64,000 bases of DNA from Geobacter sp. (GTDB taxonomy: Bacteria > Desulfobacterota > Desulfuromonadia > Geobacterales > Pseudopelobacteraceae): assembly GCA_003574895.1 (NCBI GenBank), contig PJFB01000002.1:310001-374000 (forward strand). The letters run 5' to 3'. The position numbers and the translations under genes were made by a program. The notes below the pieces were generated by a model. That model was given only the letters and a program-made list of their open reading frames with translations, had not been told where the DNA came from and made no database searches. Positions 27,287 to 35,335 of this stretch are shown here, one piece after another; position 1 is the stretch's first letter, and every line of letters begins with the position of its first letter.

Positions 27287-28159
27287 ATGGCAACTGCATG
27301 CGAAATGAAAAATAAGATCCAGGGGCACCCCTGTTTTGGCGGCAACCACCACAAGAATGGCCGGATGCACCTGGCAGTGGCGCCCAAGTGCAACATCAAG
27401 TGCGGCTACTGCACCCGCAAGCACGACTGTGCCAACGAATCGCGACCCGGCGTGACCAGCCGCCTGCTGACACCGGCCGAGGCCATCGCCAAGGTGCGCG
27501 AAGTCATGGCCAGCCCGGTAGTTGGGCCCATCATCAAGGTTATCGGCATTGCCGGCCCCGGCGATCCTCTGGCCAACGAAGAAACCTTCGAGACTTTCGA
27601 GTTGGTCAAAAAGGAATTCCCGCACCTGATGCTCTGCCTGAGCACCAATGGCCTGCTGCTGCCCGAATCCATCGATCGGCTCTACGAACTGGGACTGCAC
27701 AGCCTGACCGTCACCGTCAACGCCGTTGATCCGGAAGTGGGGGCACAGATCTACCGTCACATCAGCTACCACGGGCATCATTACAGCGGGGTTGAAGGGG
27801 CCAAAATCCTGATCGCCAATCAATTCGAGGGTCTCAAGCGAGCCGGCGAGCTGGGCCTGACAATCAAGGTAAACTCGGTCCTGGTGCCAGGCATCAATGA
27901 CGGCCAGATCCCGTTGATCGCGCAAAAGGTCAAGGAACTGGGCGCCTTTGTGATGAACATCATGCCCCTCATTCCCCAGGCCGAACTGGCCCACATCGAG
28001 CCCCCAACAGAAGAGCGCCTGGCGGAATTCAGAAAAGCCAATGAGCAAATAATCGGCCAGTTCAGCCACTGCAAACAGTGCCGGGCCGACGCAATCGGCC
28101 TGATCGGCCAGGATGTGACGATTGGCGAGTCCGCCTGCGCACCGCCCAAGAGCCTGTAA
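27287..28159 (+). CDS. nifB: Nitrogenase cofactor biosynthesis radical SAM protein NifB
   Basis: The 290-residue protein builds NifB-co, the 8Fe-9S-C core used by both Mo and Fe-only nitrogenase. The radical SAM motif is CNIKCGYC (Cys35, 39, 42) and the following GIAGPGDPLAN and SVLVPGIND segments are typical. The C-terminus has the conserved C-x-x-C (KQCRADAIG). The protein lacks the NifX-like domain fused in many proteobacterial NifB, as in other anaerobes. AAGGAG precedes the ATG. It heads the nifB-nifV operon and is the only NifB in the window, so it probably serves both enzymes. Confidence 0.96.
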   Translation: MATACEMKNKIQGHPCFGGNHHKNGRMHLAVAPKCNIKCGYCTRKHDCANESRPGVTSRLLTPAEAIAKVREVMASPVVGPIIKVIGIAGPGDPLANEETFETFELVKKEFPHLMLCLSTNGLLLPESIDRLYELGLHSLTVTVNAVDPEVGAQIYRHISYHGHHYSGVEGAKILIANQFEGLKRAGELGLTIKVNSVLVPGINDGQIPLIAQKVKELGAFVMNIMPLIPQAELAHIEPPTEERLAEFRKANEQIIGQFSHCKQCRADAIGLIGQDVTIGESACAPPKSL

Positions 28160-28182
28160 TCCTGTATAGAAAGGGGTCTGCA

Positions 28183-29325
28183 ATGAACGAACTTAGCATT
28201 ATCATAGACGACACCACCCTGCGTGATGGCGAACAGACCGCCGGGGTTGTTTTTTCTAAACGGGAAAAGATCGCCATAGCCCGAATGCTGGATTCCATTG
28301 GCGTGGGAGAGATCGAATGCGGCATTCCGGCCATGGGCGCCGAGGAAAGTGCCGGCATCCGCGCCTTGGTGGAATTGGGGTTGAATGCCCGCCTGATTAC
28401 CTGGAACCGGGCGCTGGTGCCCGAAATAGAGGCAAGCATTGCCTGCGGCGTGCAGGCGGTGGACATCTCGCTCTCGGTCTCGGACCAGATGATTGCCCAT
28501 AAACTGAGAAAAGACCGCGAGGCGGTGAAGGAACAGCTCAGGGTTGCCCTGGGTTTCTCCAAAGAACACAACCTCTATGTCTCGGTGGGTGGTGAAGACG
28601 CCAGCCGGGCCGACCTGAATTTCCTGGTTGAACTGATGGAGATCACCCGCTCCCTGGGTGGGGATCGTTTCCGCTTTTGCGACACCTTGGGGATCATGGA
28701 CCCATTCACCATGTACGAGAAGATACGCTTTTTGCGGACAGCCGTGCCGGAGGTGGAAATCGAGGTGCATACCCATAATGACCTGGGCATGGCCACCGCC
28801 AATGCCATTGCAGGTGTCCGGGCCGGGGCGCGCTACGTCAACACCACGATCAACGGGCTTGGCGAACGGGCCGGCAACGCCGCCCTGGAAGAGGTTGTCA
28901 TGGGGCTCAAGCATGCCTGCGGCGTGGAAACCGGCATCGATACTTACCGTTTCCGCGAGATGTCGCTGTTCGTTGCCAAGGCATCGAACCGCCCCCTCTC
29001 GGTTTCGAAACCCGTGGTCGGAGAACGGGTCTTTGCCCATGAATCCGGGCTGCATGCCGACGGCGTTATCAAGGACCCACACAACTACGAGGGGTTCGAT
29101 CCGGCCGAGGTGGGATTGGAACGCCAGATCGTGGTCGGCAAGCATTCCGGCACCAGCGGCCTGATCGAACGTTATCGCGGCATGGGGATCGTTCTGGGGC
29201 GGCCCGAAGCGGAACTACTGCTGGTGCGGGCCAGGAATCTATCCCAGCGGCGCAAACGCGATCTGTCCGACCGGGAGTTGACCGAGATATATTTCGAGCC
29301 GGGCAGCCTGCCATGGGCAGCCTGA
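28183..29325 (+). CDS. nifV: Homocitrate synthase NifV
   Basis: The 380-residue enzyme condenses acetyl-CoA with 2-oxoglutarate to homocitrate, the organic ligand of the nitrogenase cofactor. It belongs to the DRE-TIM family: DDTTLRDGEQTAGV near residues 9-22 and EVHTHNDLGMATANA near 193-207 carry the metal and substrate residues. HESGLHADG near 285 and GKHSGTSG near 319 are also typical. AAAGGGG lies before the ATG 24 bases after nifB. Nitrogen-fixation context separates it from isopropylmalate and lysine-pathway relatives. Confidence 0.94.
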   Translation: MNELSIIIDDTTLRDGEQTAGVVFSKREKIAIARMLDSIGVGEIECGIPAMGAEESAGIRALVELGLNARLITWNRALVPEIEASIACGVQAVDISLSVSDQMIAHKLRKDREAVKEQLRVALGFSKEHNLYVSVGGEDASRADLNFLVELMEITRSLGGDRFRFCDTLGIMDPFTMYEKIRFLRTAVPEVEIEVHTHNDLGMATANAIAGVRAGARYVNTTINGLGERAGNAALEEVVMGLKHACGVETGIDTYRFREMSLFVAKASNRPLSVSKPVVGERVFAHESGLHADGVIKDPHNYEGFDPAEVGLERQIVVGKHSGTSGLIERYRGMGIVLGRPEAELLLVRARNLSQRRKRDLSDRELTEIYFEPGSLPWAA

Positions 29326-29342
29326 GACCAGGAGAATATACC

Positions 29343-29579
29343 ATGTGCAAACCAGGAACTTCGTTTGTGAGCGTCAAAGAGGCGGCAGCACTTTTGGAGA
29401 CCACCGAAACACGGGTGTTGATGATGCTCAAGAGAAATGAGTTGGCAGGCATGCAGGAGGATGACTCCTGGCTCGTGGAGCGGTCCTCATTGCAGCTTTG
29501 CGGCAAACCGACGGCCGCTGCGATCGTCCGGCCCGGCGGATGTGGCGGCGGTTGTGGCGGAGGATGCAACGGACACTGA
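29343..29579 (+). CDS. Small helix-turn-helix protein with a Cys/Gly-rich tail
   Basis: This 78-residue protein has an excisionase-like helix-turn-helix (SFVSVKEAAALLETTETRVL) and ends in GGCGGGCGGGCNGH, three cysteines spaced CGGGCGGGC. CAGGAG precedes the ATG at 29343, 17 bases after nifV. The tail could hold a metal or Fe-S cluster. A similar CGGGC motif is found in the AnfO-like protein of this window. A role in nif regulation or cofactor traffic is possible, but no named family is recognised. Confidence 0.7.
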   Translation: MCKPGTSFVSVKEAAALLETTETRVLMMLKRNELAGMQEDDSWLVERSSLQLCGKPTAAAIVRPGGCGGGCGGGCNGH

Positions 29580-29591
29580 AAGTGAGGCTCC

Positions 29592-29879
29592 ATGCTCATC
29601 GTCAAGGCTTCAGACCTTAAATTCAAATACCCCCGCGATGTTGCGCACCGTGAGGAGGCGAAGTTCAGCGGACTGCCTGACCCGGCGCCCTTCAACCGCG
29701 ACGACCTGTACGAAATCCTCCCCATGATGTCGGCAGCCATGGAGGCACTTGGGAGTGACAACGGACGGGTGCTGCACCTGCTGGAGGACATCCTCAACGA
29801 AATGCCGCGTTTCGTCACCACACGCGAAGAGGTCTACAACTATCTGGTGGGATGCGGCCGGGATGTGCTGCAGGGCTGA
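29592..29879 (+). CDS. Small nif-associated hypothetical protein
   Basis: The 95-residue product has no membrane segment or metal motif. It is mostly helical with a central DDLYEILPMMSAAMEALG segment and a C-terminal TREEVYNYLVGCGRDVLQ. GTGAGG precedes the ATG, 12 bases after the previous stop, so it ends the nifB operon. The family is not recognised; position suggests a role in nitrogen fixation. Confidence 0.65.
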   Translation: MLIVKASDLKFKYPRDVAHREEAKFSGLPDPAPFNRDDLYEILPMMSAAMEALGSDNGRVLHLLEDILNEMPRFVTTREEVYNYLVGCGRDVLQG

Positions 29880-29953
29880 GGCGGCGGCACGGCCTGACCA
29901 GCCCGGCGCAAGCCTACAATCGAGTCAAATATGATGCAGCCGCGAAAAGAAGT

Positions 29954-29986
29954 CCCCTTCCCCTTGACGGACCCAAGGGGAAGGGG
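29954..29986. terminator. Hairpin after the nifB operon
   Basis: CCCCTTCCCCTTG (29954-29966) and CAAGGGGAAGGGG (29974-29986) are perfect 13-base complements around a seven-base loop. There is no clear T-run, so termination is probable but not proven. Confidence 0.55.
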
Positions 29987-30031
29987 GCTGTTCAAACAAC
30001 AAAAACCACCTAATCCTTAGTTTTTTATCTT

Positions 30032-30057
30032 GCATTATGTAATAAGATATATAACGC
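30032..30057. promoter_or_regulatory. ModE-type operator upstream of the SBP-GTPase-ATPase trio
   Basis: Arms GCATTATGTA (30032-30041) and TATATAACGC (30048-30057) are eight-of-ten complements around a six-base spacer. This matches the E. coli ModE pattern CGTTATATx-N6-xATATAACG. It is 43 bases before the first gene, where Mo-loaded ModE would block or set transcription. Confidence 0.72.
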
Positions 30058-30100
30058 TATCATTGCATAGAATTTCACAGACCGTTCCGAGGAACCAGCC

Positions 30101-31078
30101 ATGTCATCTGCACTGAACCTGTTCGCGTTGCTGCCCTGTCCCCTCAAGGTGCCACTGGAAGAAGCCTTCCACGGCTTCCTGGCCTCGCTGGAGGAGGAGC
30201 AGCGCGCCACCCTGACCTACTGTATCGAGGGCAATGCCAACGCCCAGATCGACTATGCCGAATACTCGGATCACGTCGAGACCCTTGGGGAAATGCCGGA
30301 CATCATCATTACCCCCGGTTTCAACAGCTTTTTCCACCCCCATTTTGTCAATCGCTTCATCAAGACCGGCCAGTTTGCCAGTGTCAATCTCTTTGCCGGC
30401 GACCGGCACCTGGCGGCCATGGGCGTGACCGATCCCGACGGCCACTATACCATGCTGGCCATGAACCTGCTGGTGCCGGTGGTCGATCACGGCCGCCTGG
30501 GCAACAGACCAATGCCTAATAGCTGGGCAGACCTGCTCAAGCCGGAATATGCCAAAAGTATCGCCATCCGCGGCAATCACGAGGGGACTTTCTGCGAGAC
30601 CCTCCTGTTGTCGCTCTACAAGGATTTTGGCCAAGCGGGCCTGGCGCGCCTGGGGGCCAACGTCGCCTGGGGCTGGCACCCTTCCCAGATGGCCAAGGCG
30701 GCCGGCAGCGGCCGTGACGACACGCCGGCCATCAGCGTCATGCCGCTCTTTTTTGCCAATAACATAAAGAACAGCTCTAATGTCAGCATCATCTGGCCCG
30801 AGGACGGCGCCCTGGTCAGCCCGGTCACCATGCTGGTCAAGGCGCACAAGCGCGCCGAACTGCGGCACCTGACCGATTTCCTGACCGGGCCGGAGGTCGC
30901 CCGCATCTGTGCCGGGGCTGCTTTCCCGGCCCTCCACCCCCAGGTGGACAATGGTCTGCCGGACCATGCCGTCTTCAAGTGGATCGGCTGGGATTACGTC
31001 AAGAACAACGACCTCAAGACATTGATCGCCCACACCAATACGGCCTTCCTGCGGGCCTTTCATGGTGAGGCGCCATGA
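30101..31078 (+). CDS. Substrate-binding-like protein without a signal peptide
   Basis: The 325-residue protein resembles ABC substrate-binding proteins of the Fe3+/polyamine type (IIITPGFNSFFHPHFVNRF, NSWADLLKPEYAKSIAIRG, SIIWPEDGALVSPVTMLV), but it has no signal peptide or lipobox and so should stay in the cytoplasm. It overlaps the next gene as ATGA. No permease follows; instead come a GTPase and an ATPase. A cytoplasmic ligand- or metal-binding role is plausible, possibly for molybdate or a metal chelate, given the ModE-type operator. The ligand is not known. Confidence 0.75.
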   Translation: MSSALNLFALLPCPLKVPLEEAFHGFLASLEEEQRATLTYCIEGNANAQIDYAEYSDHVETLGEMPDIIITPGFNSFFHPHFVNRFIKTGQFASVNLFAGDRHLAAMGVTDPDGHYTMLAMNLLVPVVDHGRLGNRPMPNSWADLLKPEYAKSIAIRGNHEGTFCETLLLSLYKDFGQAGLARLGANVAWGWHPSQMAKAAGSGRDDTPAISVMPLFFANNIKNSSNVSIIWPEDGALVSPVTMLVKAHKRAELRHLTDFLTGPEVARICAGAAFPALHPQVDNGLPDHAVFKWIGWDYVKNNDLKTLIAHTNTAFLRAFHGEAP

Positions 31079-31761
31079 AGCTGATTACGGTTGCAGGCCC
31101 GCCGTCGTCGGGCAAGACCTGCGTCACCCTCAAGGCCATTGCCGCCCTGCAACAGGAAGGGGTACAGGTGGGGGTGGTCAAGTTCGACAGTCTTTCCACC
31201 CAGGACCAGGCCCTGTACGAGAAACAGGGGCTCGCCGTCACCACCGGCCTGTCGGGCAATCTCTGCCCTGACCACTTCTTTGTCAGCAATGCCAACGACT
31301 GCCTTGCCTGGGGGCTGGCCAGGGGCTTCGACCTGCTGGTGATCGAGAGCGCCGGGCTGTGCAACCGCTGCGCCCCCCATATCCAGGGCGTCCAGGCGGT
31401 CTGCGTCATCGATAACCTGAGCGGCGTGGACACCCCCAAGAAGATCGGCCCGATGCTGAAGATGGCCGACCTGGTGGTCATCACCAAGGGAGACATAGTT
31501 TCCCAGGCCGAGCGGGAAGTCTTTGCCTACCGGGTGCGCCAGGTCAATGCCAATGCCGTGATCATCCAGGTGAACGGCCTCACCGGCCAGGGCGGGCATG
31601 AGCTGGGCAAGCTGCTGCTTGGCGCTCCGGAGACCACGAACCTGGAAGGCAGCCTGCTGCGCTTTTCCATGCCAGCGGCCCTCTGCTCCTACTGCCTTGG
31701 CCAGCGCAAGATAGGCAGTGATTTTCAGATGGGCAACGTCAAAAAGATGGTATTCGGATAA
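31075..31761 (+). CDS. HypB/UreG-like P-loop GTPase with two CxxC motifs
   Basis: The 228-residue protein opens with Walker A GPPSSGKT (residues 8-15) and has a G3-like segment LLVIESAGLCNRC (about 87-99) and TKGD (137-140) in place of NKxD. This is the layout of metal-insertion GTPases such as HypB and UreG. It has two CxxC pairs, Cys96/99 and Cys204/207, that could bind metal. Such GTPases drive delivery of Ni or other metals to an enzyme. The start overlaps the stop of the upstream gene. The metal is unknown; ModE control would point to Mo metabolism. Confidence 0.8.
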   Translation: MKLITVAGPPSSGKTCVTLKAIAALQQEGVQVGVVKFDSLSTQDQALYEKQGLAVTTGLSGNLCPDHFFVSNANDCLAWGLARGFDLLVIESAGLCNRCAPHIQGVQAVCVIDNLSGVDTPKKIGPMLKMADLVVITKGDIVSQAEREVFAYRVRQVNANAVIIQVNGLTGQGGHELGKLLLGAPETTNLEGSLLRFSMPAALCSYCLGQRKIGSDFQMGNVKKMVFG

Positions 31762-31769
31762 GAGTGCTT

Positions 31770-32789
31770 ATGACGACAAATAAGGAAAAAATCGCGTTCA
31801 TGTCCCTTCCCATGGCCGAACTGCTGCTGCGGGCGCCATTCATAGGCGAGTTCTTCGACACCCTGGGCCTGGATCTGCCTCTGGGAGAGGTAAGCCCGGA
31901 GGAATACTTCACCCTGCTGGATGGGGAACTGCTGGAGGATCTGGGCTTGGAGCGGGACAGCCTGACCGAGCGCTTCACCGCCTTCATGGGACTGCTGGAA
32001 AACCTGAAGTCCGGCACAGGCGAGCCCAGGATCGAATCCATAACCATCCAGGGCGGTCATGACAAGAGCGGCCGGCCGGAAAATTTCAATCTGACGGTCC
32101 GGCCCGGGGAGGTGATCTGCATCGTCGGCCCCACCGGCTCCGGCAAGAGCCGCTTCCTGGCCGACATCGAATGGATCGCCCAGGGAGATACCCCCACCGG
32201 GCGCCGGGTGCTGATCAACAACAACCCGCCCGAAGCGGCCCAACGCTTTGCCATTGATCACAAACTGGTGGCCCAGCTCTCCCAGAACATGAATTTCGTC
32301 ATGGACCTGACCGTGGAGGAGTTTATCACCATGCACGCCGAGAGCAGGATGGTGGAGGATGTGGCCACGGTTACCGCCACCATCATCGACCTGGCCAACG
32401 ACCTGGCCGGCGAGAAATTCACTCCCCAAACCCCGGTCACGGCCCTCTCGGGCGGCCAGTCCCGCGCCCTGATGATCGCCGACACCTCCTGCCTCAGCAG
32501 CTCGCCCATCGTCCTGATCGACGAGATCGAGAACGCCGGCATCGACCGCAAGCGGGCCGTGCATACCCTGGTGGACAAGCGCAAGATCGTGCTCATGGCC
32601 ACCCACGACCCGATCCTGGCCCTCATGGGAGACCGGCGCCTGGTTTTCAAGAACGGCGGCATCAGCGCCATTATCGTCACCAGCGATGCCGAACGGGCCA
32701 ACCTGACCCTGTTCGAGGAGATGGACGCCAAGCTGAGCGCGGTACGCAACGCCCTGCGCAACGGCGAGCGGATCGGGAACACGGCTTAA
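31770..32789 (+). CDS. ABC-type ATPase with an N-terminal DUF1858-like domain and no permease
   Basis: The 339-residue protein begins with about 75 residues resembling a DUF1858/ScdA-type helical domain (MSLPMAELLLRAPFIGEFF), then an ABC ATPase: Walker A GPTGSGKS (120-127), signature ALSGGQSRALMIAD near 223 and Walker B IVLIDEIENAG near 246. No membrane gene is in the set, so it probably works as a soluble ATPase with the GTPase and the binding protein, not as a transporter. It is the third gene of the trio, eight bases after the GTPase gene. The ribosome site is weak. Function is unknown. Confidence 0.78.
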   Translation: MTTNKEKIAFMSLPMAELLLRAPFIGEFFDTLGLDLPLGEVSPEEYFTLLDGELLEDLGLERDSLTERFTAFMGLLENLKSGTGEPRIESITIQGGHDKSGRPENFNLTVRPGEVICIVGPTGSGKSRFLADIEWIAQGDTPTGRRVLINNNPPEAAQRFAIDHKLVAQLSQNMNFVMDLTVEEFITMHAESRMVEDVATVTATIIDLANDLAGEKFTPQTPVTALSGGQSRALMIADTSCLSSSPIVLIDEIENAGIDRKRAVHTLVDKRKIVLMATHDPILALMGDRRLVFKNGGISAIIVTSDAERANLTLFEEMDAKLSAVRNALRNGERIGNTA

Positions 32790-32804
32790 GGCTACGGCTG
32801 AGAA

Positions 32805-32829
32805 CAGTGCTGCAAATGTGTGCAGACTG
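32805..32829 (+). terminator. Hairpin after the trio
   Basis: CAGT-G-CTGCA and TGCAG-A-CTG pair around a six-base loop AATGTG. The T-run is weak. It may end the trio transcript. Confidence 0.4.
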
Positions 32830-32844
32830 TTTGAACATCGGGCA

Positions 32845-32870
32845 TCGTTATATAGCAAGACATATAACCA
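32845..32870. promoter_or_regulatory. ModE-type operator (distal)
   Basis: Arms TCGTTATATA (32845-32854) and CATATAACCA (32861-32870) around six bases match the ModE pattern in the core eight positions. It lies 140 bases, centre to centre, from the next site, and both are in the 257-base gap before the methyltransferase gene. Confidence 0.68.
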
Positions 32871-32984
32871 AACTCGCCAACGAAGATTTTATTTCAAGAT
32901 TGCGGCGAGTTACACACTTCACAAAGTTGGCATGCATTATGTAAATACTGTATGGCAGCACAAATCCGCCATGTTTCGGCACAA

Positions 32985-33010
32985 GCGTTATATAACTGAC
33001 TATATAATGA
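32985..33010. promoter_or_regulatory. ModE-type operator (proximal)
   Basis: Arms GCGTTATATA (32985-32994) and TATATAATGA (33001-33010) around a six-base spacer are the best ModE match in the window. It ends 36 bases before the methyltransferase start. A weaker half site GCATTATGTA lies at 32934-32943. Confidence 0.75.
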
Positions 33011-33046
33011 TGACAGCCGAAGACCGGCCCACTGGAGACGGGGACC

Positions 33047-33721
33047 ATGACCTTCAATGCCCATGAATTCGATGAAATTGCCCGTAACGTGTTTGCCCCG
33101 GCCTATCCGCTGCTGGCAAGCCAGATTATCGCCAAGACCGGCATAACAACCGGAACCTGCCTCGACCTGGGGAGCGGCGGCGGTTACCTGGGATTGGCCC
33201 TGGCCGGCACAACCGCCCTGCGGGTCTGCCTGTTGGACGAATCCGGAGACATGCGTGAGATTGCGGCGGCAAACATTGCTGCCCGTAATCTGGAGGGGAG
33301 AGTAAGGGCCATCAAGGGCGACGTCCACGAGATTCCGCTGCCCGATGCCTCCATGGCCCTTGTGGTAAGCAGGGGTTCGCTGTTTTTCTGGCATGACCTT
33401 CCCCGGGCCTTCCGCGAGGTCCGGCGCGTCTTGGCGCCTGGCGGCCAAGCCTATCTGGGAGGCGGCTTCGGCTCCATGGAAATGCGGGATCAGATCGTGG
33501 CAAACATGCGGCAACGCATTCCCGAATGGACGCCCAAATTCGACCGGAAGCGCGATGAAATGGACTACGGTGACGCGCTGGGAAAGGCGGGCATCAGGGA
33601 TTACGCCATCAGGCGGGATGAGAGCGGTTTCTGGATAACGTTCCGCAAGCAGGATCTGTTTCGGGATATGCGGGAAATAGACATGAGCATGGCCAGGGGT
33701 CGGAGCAGGGGGACTAATTGA
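33047..33721 (+). CDS. Class I SAM-dependent methyltransferase
   Basis: The 224-residue protein has the SAM-binding motif CLDLGSGGGYLGLALAG near residues 38-54, an acidic DESGDMREIA at strand beta-2 and VLAPGGQAYLGGGFG near 128-142. GGAG precedes the ATG. It heads a run of genes, all on the + strand, behind two ModE-type sites. The substrate is not evident; methylation of a metallophore or a cofactor is possible. It is two bases from the next gene. Confidence 0.82.
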   Translation: MTFNAHEFDEIARNVFAPAYPLLASQIIAKTGITTGTCLDLGSGGGYLGLALAGTTALRVCLLDESGDMREIAAANIAARNLEGRVRAIKGDVHEIPLPDASMALVVSRGSLFFWHDLPRAFREVRRVLAPGGQAYLGGGFGSMEMRDQIVANMRQRIPEWTPKFDRKRDEMDYGDALGKAGIRDYAIRRDESGFWITFRKQDLFRDMREIDMSMARGRSRGTN

Positions 33722-33722
33722 G

Positions 33723-34229
33723 ATGAAAGATCTGATGCCCAATACGAAAGTGAAGGTCTACGGCCCGGAATACGTGACCCGTGAGGTAAAAGTGGCAGGC
33801 CTGGTCAGCCAGCCGCTGGTGTTGACAACAGAAAACCTGAGGGAAATGGAAAGCGCCGAGATCAGGGACCTGACCATGATCTGCGGTACGGGCAGAAAGA
33901 AAGAGGTCATCGAAAGCTGCCGGGGCGTCCTGCTGAGCACGATCCTGGACCGGGCAGGCATCATCCTGCGGGAGCACCATTCTCCCAATTGGATCTATGT
34001 CACGCTCTCGTCCAGCGATGGGCACTGGGCGCTCTTTTCCTGGCATGAGATCTTCAACAGCCCGGTGGGCGAGCAGGCCGTGGTGCTCTTTGAAAAGAAC
34101 AATAGGCCCCTTGACGAAAATGAAGGGGAGATCAGCTTCATCTCAGCGGGCGACGGACGCCCGGGACCACGCCGGCTCCGGTATCTGCAGCACATCGGCG
34201 TGTACGAACTTGCCCGGCCGGAGCAGTGA
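33723..34229 (+). CDS. Small molybdopterin-oxidoreductase-fold protein
   Basis: The 168-residue protein resembles the sulfite-oxidase molybdopterin-binding fold in a short form (VAGLVSQPLVLTTENLREM, then DLTMICGTGRKKEVIESCRG, then GVLLSTILDRAGI). The usual active cysteine region is TMICGT. It lacks a signal peptide and a dimerisation domain. It may bind molybdopterin or a related ligand. It lies two bases after the methyltransferase and one base before the DUF364 gene, so the three are coupled. Confidence 0.65.
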   Translation: MKDLMPNTKVKVYGPEYVTREVKVAGLVSQPLVLTTENLREMESAEIRDLTMICGTGRKKEVIESCRGVLLSTILDRAGIILREHHSPNWIYVTLSSSDGHWALFSWHEIFNSPVGEQAVVLFEKNNRPLDENEGEISFISAGDGRPGPRRLRYLQHIGVYELARPEQ

Positions 34230-34230
34230 C

Positions 34231-35160
34231 ATGGTCTTGACGCTAACGGACAGCAGCCAGACAGGGGGGATTGCCGGCGGCTCCGGACAGATCCTGGACG
34301 AGGCGGCCGCAACACTGGGCGGATTATACGGAGACGGCCTGGCAAGACTGACTGTAGAGCGCCTGGTGGTGGGGATTTTCTTTGTGGGCGTAAAGCTGTC
34401 CAACGGCTGCGGCGGGGTGGCCTATACCCCGCCCGAGGCAATCAAAAGCGCGGGCAACCGCATCCTGAAAGTAAATACGCCGGCCATCCGCGGCATGCCG
34501 GCCACGGCGGTCATGGCTGGAAAAATTCCCGGCCCCTTTGCCGAAGTCATCAGGCTGGCCACGCTGAACGCCCTGTCCGTGCCGTTTTTTGATGCAGATC
34601 ACTACTGCATCGATACCAGCGGAGACCTGTCGGGAGTGCCAACGCTGTTCAGAAACCGGCGGGTTTGCATGGTAGGCGCCATTATTCCGCTGTTGAAGCG
34701 CCTGAAAGAGTTGGGGGCAGCGGAGGTCGCCATCATTGACCGAAAAAAAGAGACCCAGGCCGAGGCCGAAGCCGGATACGGGATCTTTGTCCCGCTGGAG
34801 TCCACCGCCGCAGCCCTGGCCCGGTGCGAGACAGCCGTATTCACCGGGGCGGCCATTGCCAACAACAGCATCGGCGAGCTCCTCAGCCTGGTACCGAAGG
34901 ATGCCGCCATTGCCGTGGTCGGTCCCACCGCCGGTTTTGTGCCTGACCCGCTCTTCCGGCGCAACATCGCCCTGGTGGGCACGGTGGTGGTGACTGACAG
35001 CGATCAGGCCCTGGAGATACTTGCCGAGGGGGGCGGAGGGTATCGGCTGTTCGGGAGTTGCGTGCGCAAGATCAACCTCGTCAATGTCCCGCGGCTGCGA
35101 CAGTTGGGACTGGCCAGCACTTTAGAACAATCTGAATCCAGTGATGCCGTAATGCCGTAA
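34231..35160 (+). CDS. DUF4213/DUF364 protein
   Basis: The 309-residue protein has an N-terminal enolase-like DUF4213 part (VERLVVGIFFVGVKLSNGCG) and a C-terminal DUF364 part with a Rossmann-like start (RRVCMVGAIIPLLKRLKEL) and VVGPTAGFVPDPLF. DUF364 proteins are found near metal-uptake and nitrogenase genes and are thought to bind a metal or chelate, but no reaction is established. Its position among ModE-linked genes favours a Mo-related job. Confidence 0.82.
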   Translation: MVLTLTDSSQTGGIAGGSGQILDEAAATLGGLYGDGLARLTVERLVVGIFFVGVKLSNGCGGVAYTPPEAIKSAGNRILKVNTPAIRGMPATAVMAGKIPGPFAEVIRLATLNALSVPFFDADHYCIDTSGDLSGVPTLFRNRRVCMVGAIIPLLKRLKELGAAEVAIIDRKKETQAEAEAGYGIFVPLESTAAALARCETAVFTGAAIANNSIGELLSLVPKDAAIAVVGPTAGFVPDPLFRRNIALVGTVVVTDSDQALEILAEGGGGYRLFGSCVRKINLVNVPRLRQLGLASTLEQSESSDAVMP

Positions 35161-35335
35161 TGCCGGAGTGCCTGGAAGAGCCGGGGCCACAACGCCACAT
35201 GCACTGCTGCGCTTGATTGCTCCGGTGGTCCTCCGTAGAGGAGCTGCATTCGTGGCAATGCCCAAGGCAGAGGCATTTCAGGCCAGCGGAGGCGTGGAGG
35301 CATCACGGATTCAGGACAAATCGACAGGAGGACAC

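Noticed and set aside
35161-35335. Possible cobalamin or Moco riboswitch before the FmdE and receptor genes
   Set aside because: No B12-box, no Moco-motif core and no terminator or anti-ribosome-site hairpin could be found.
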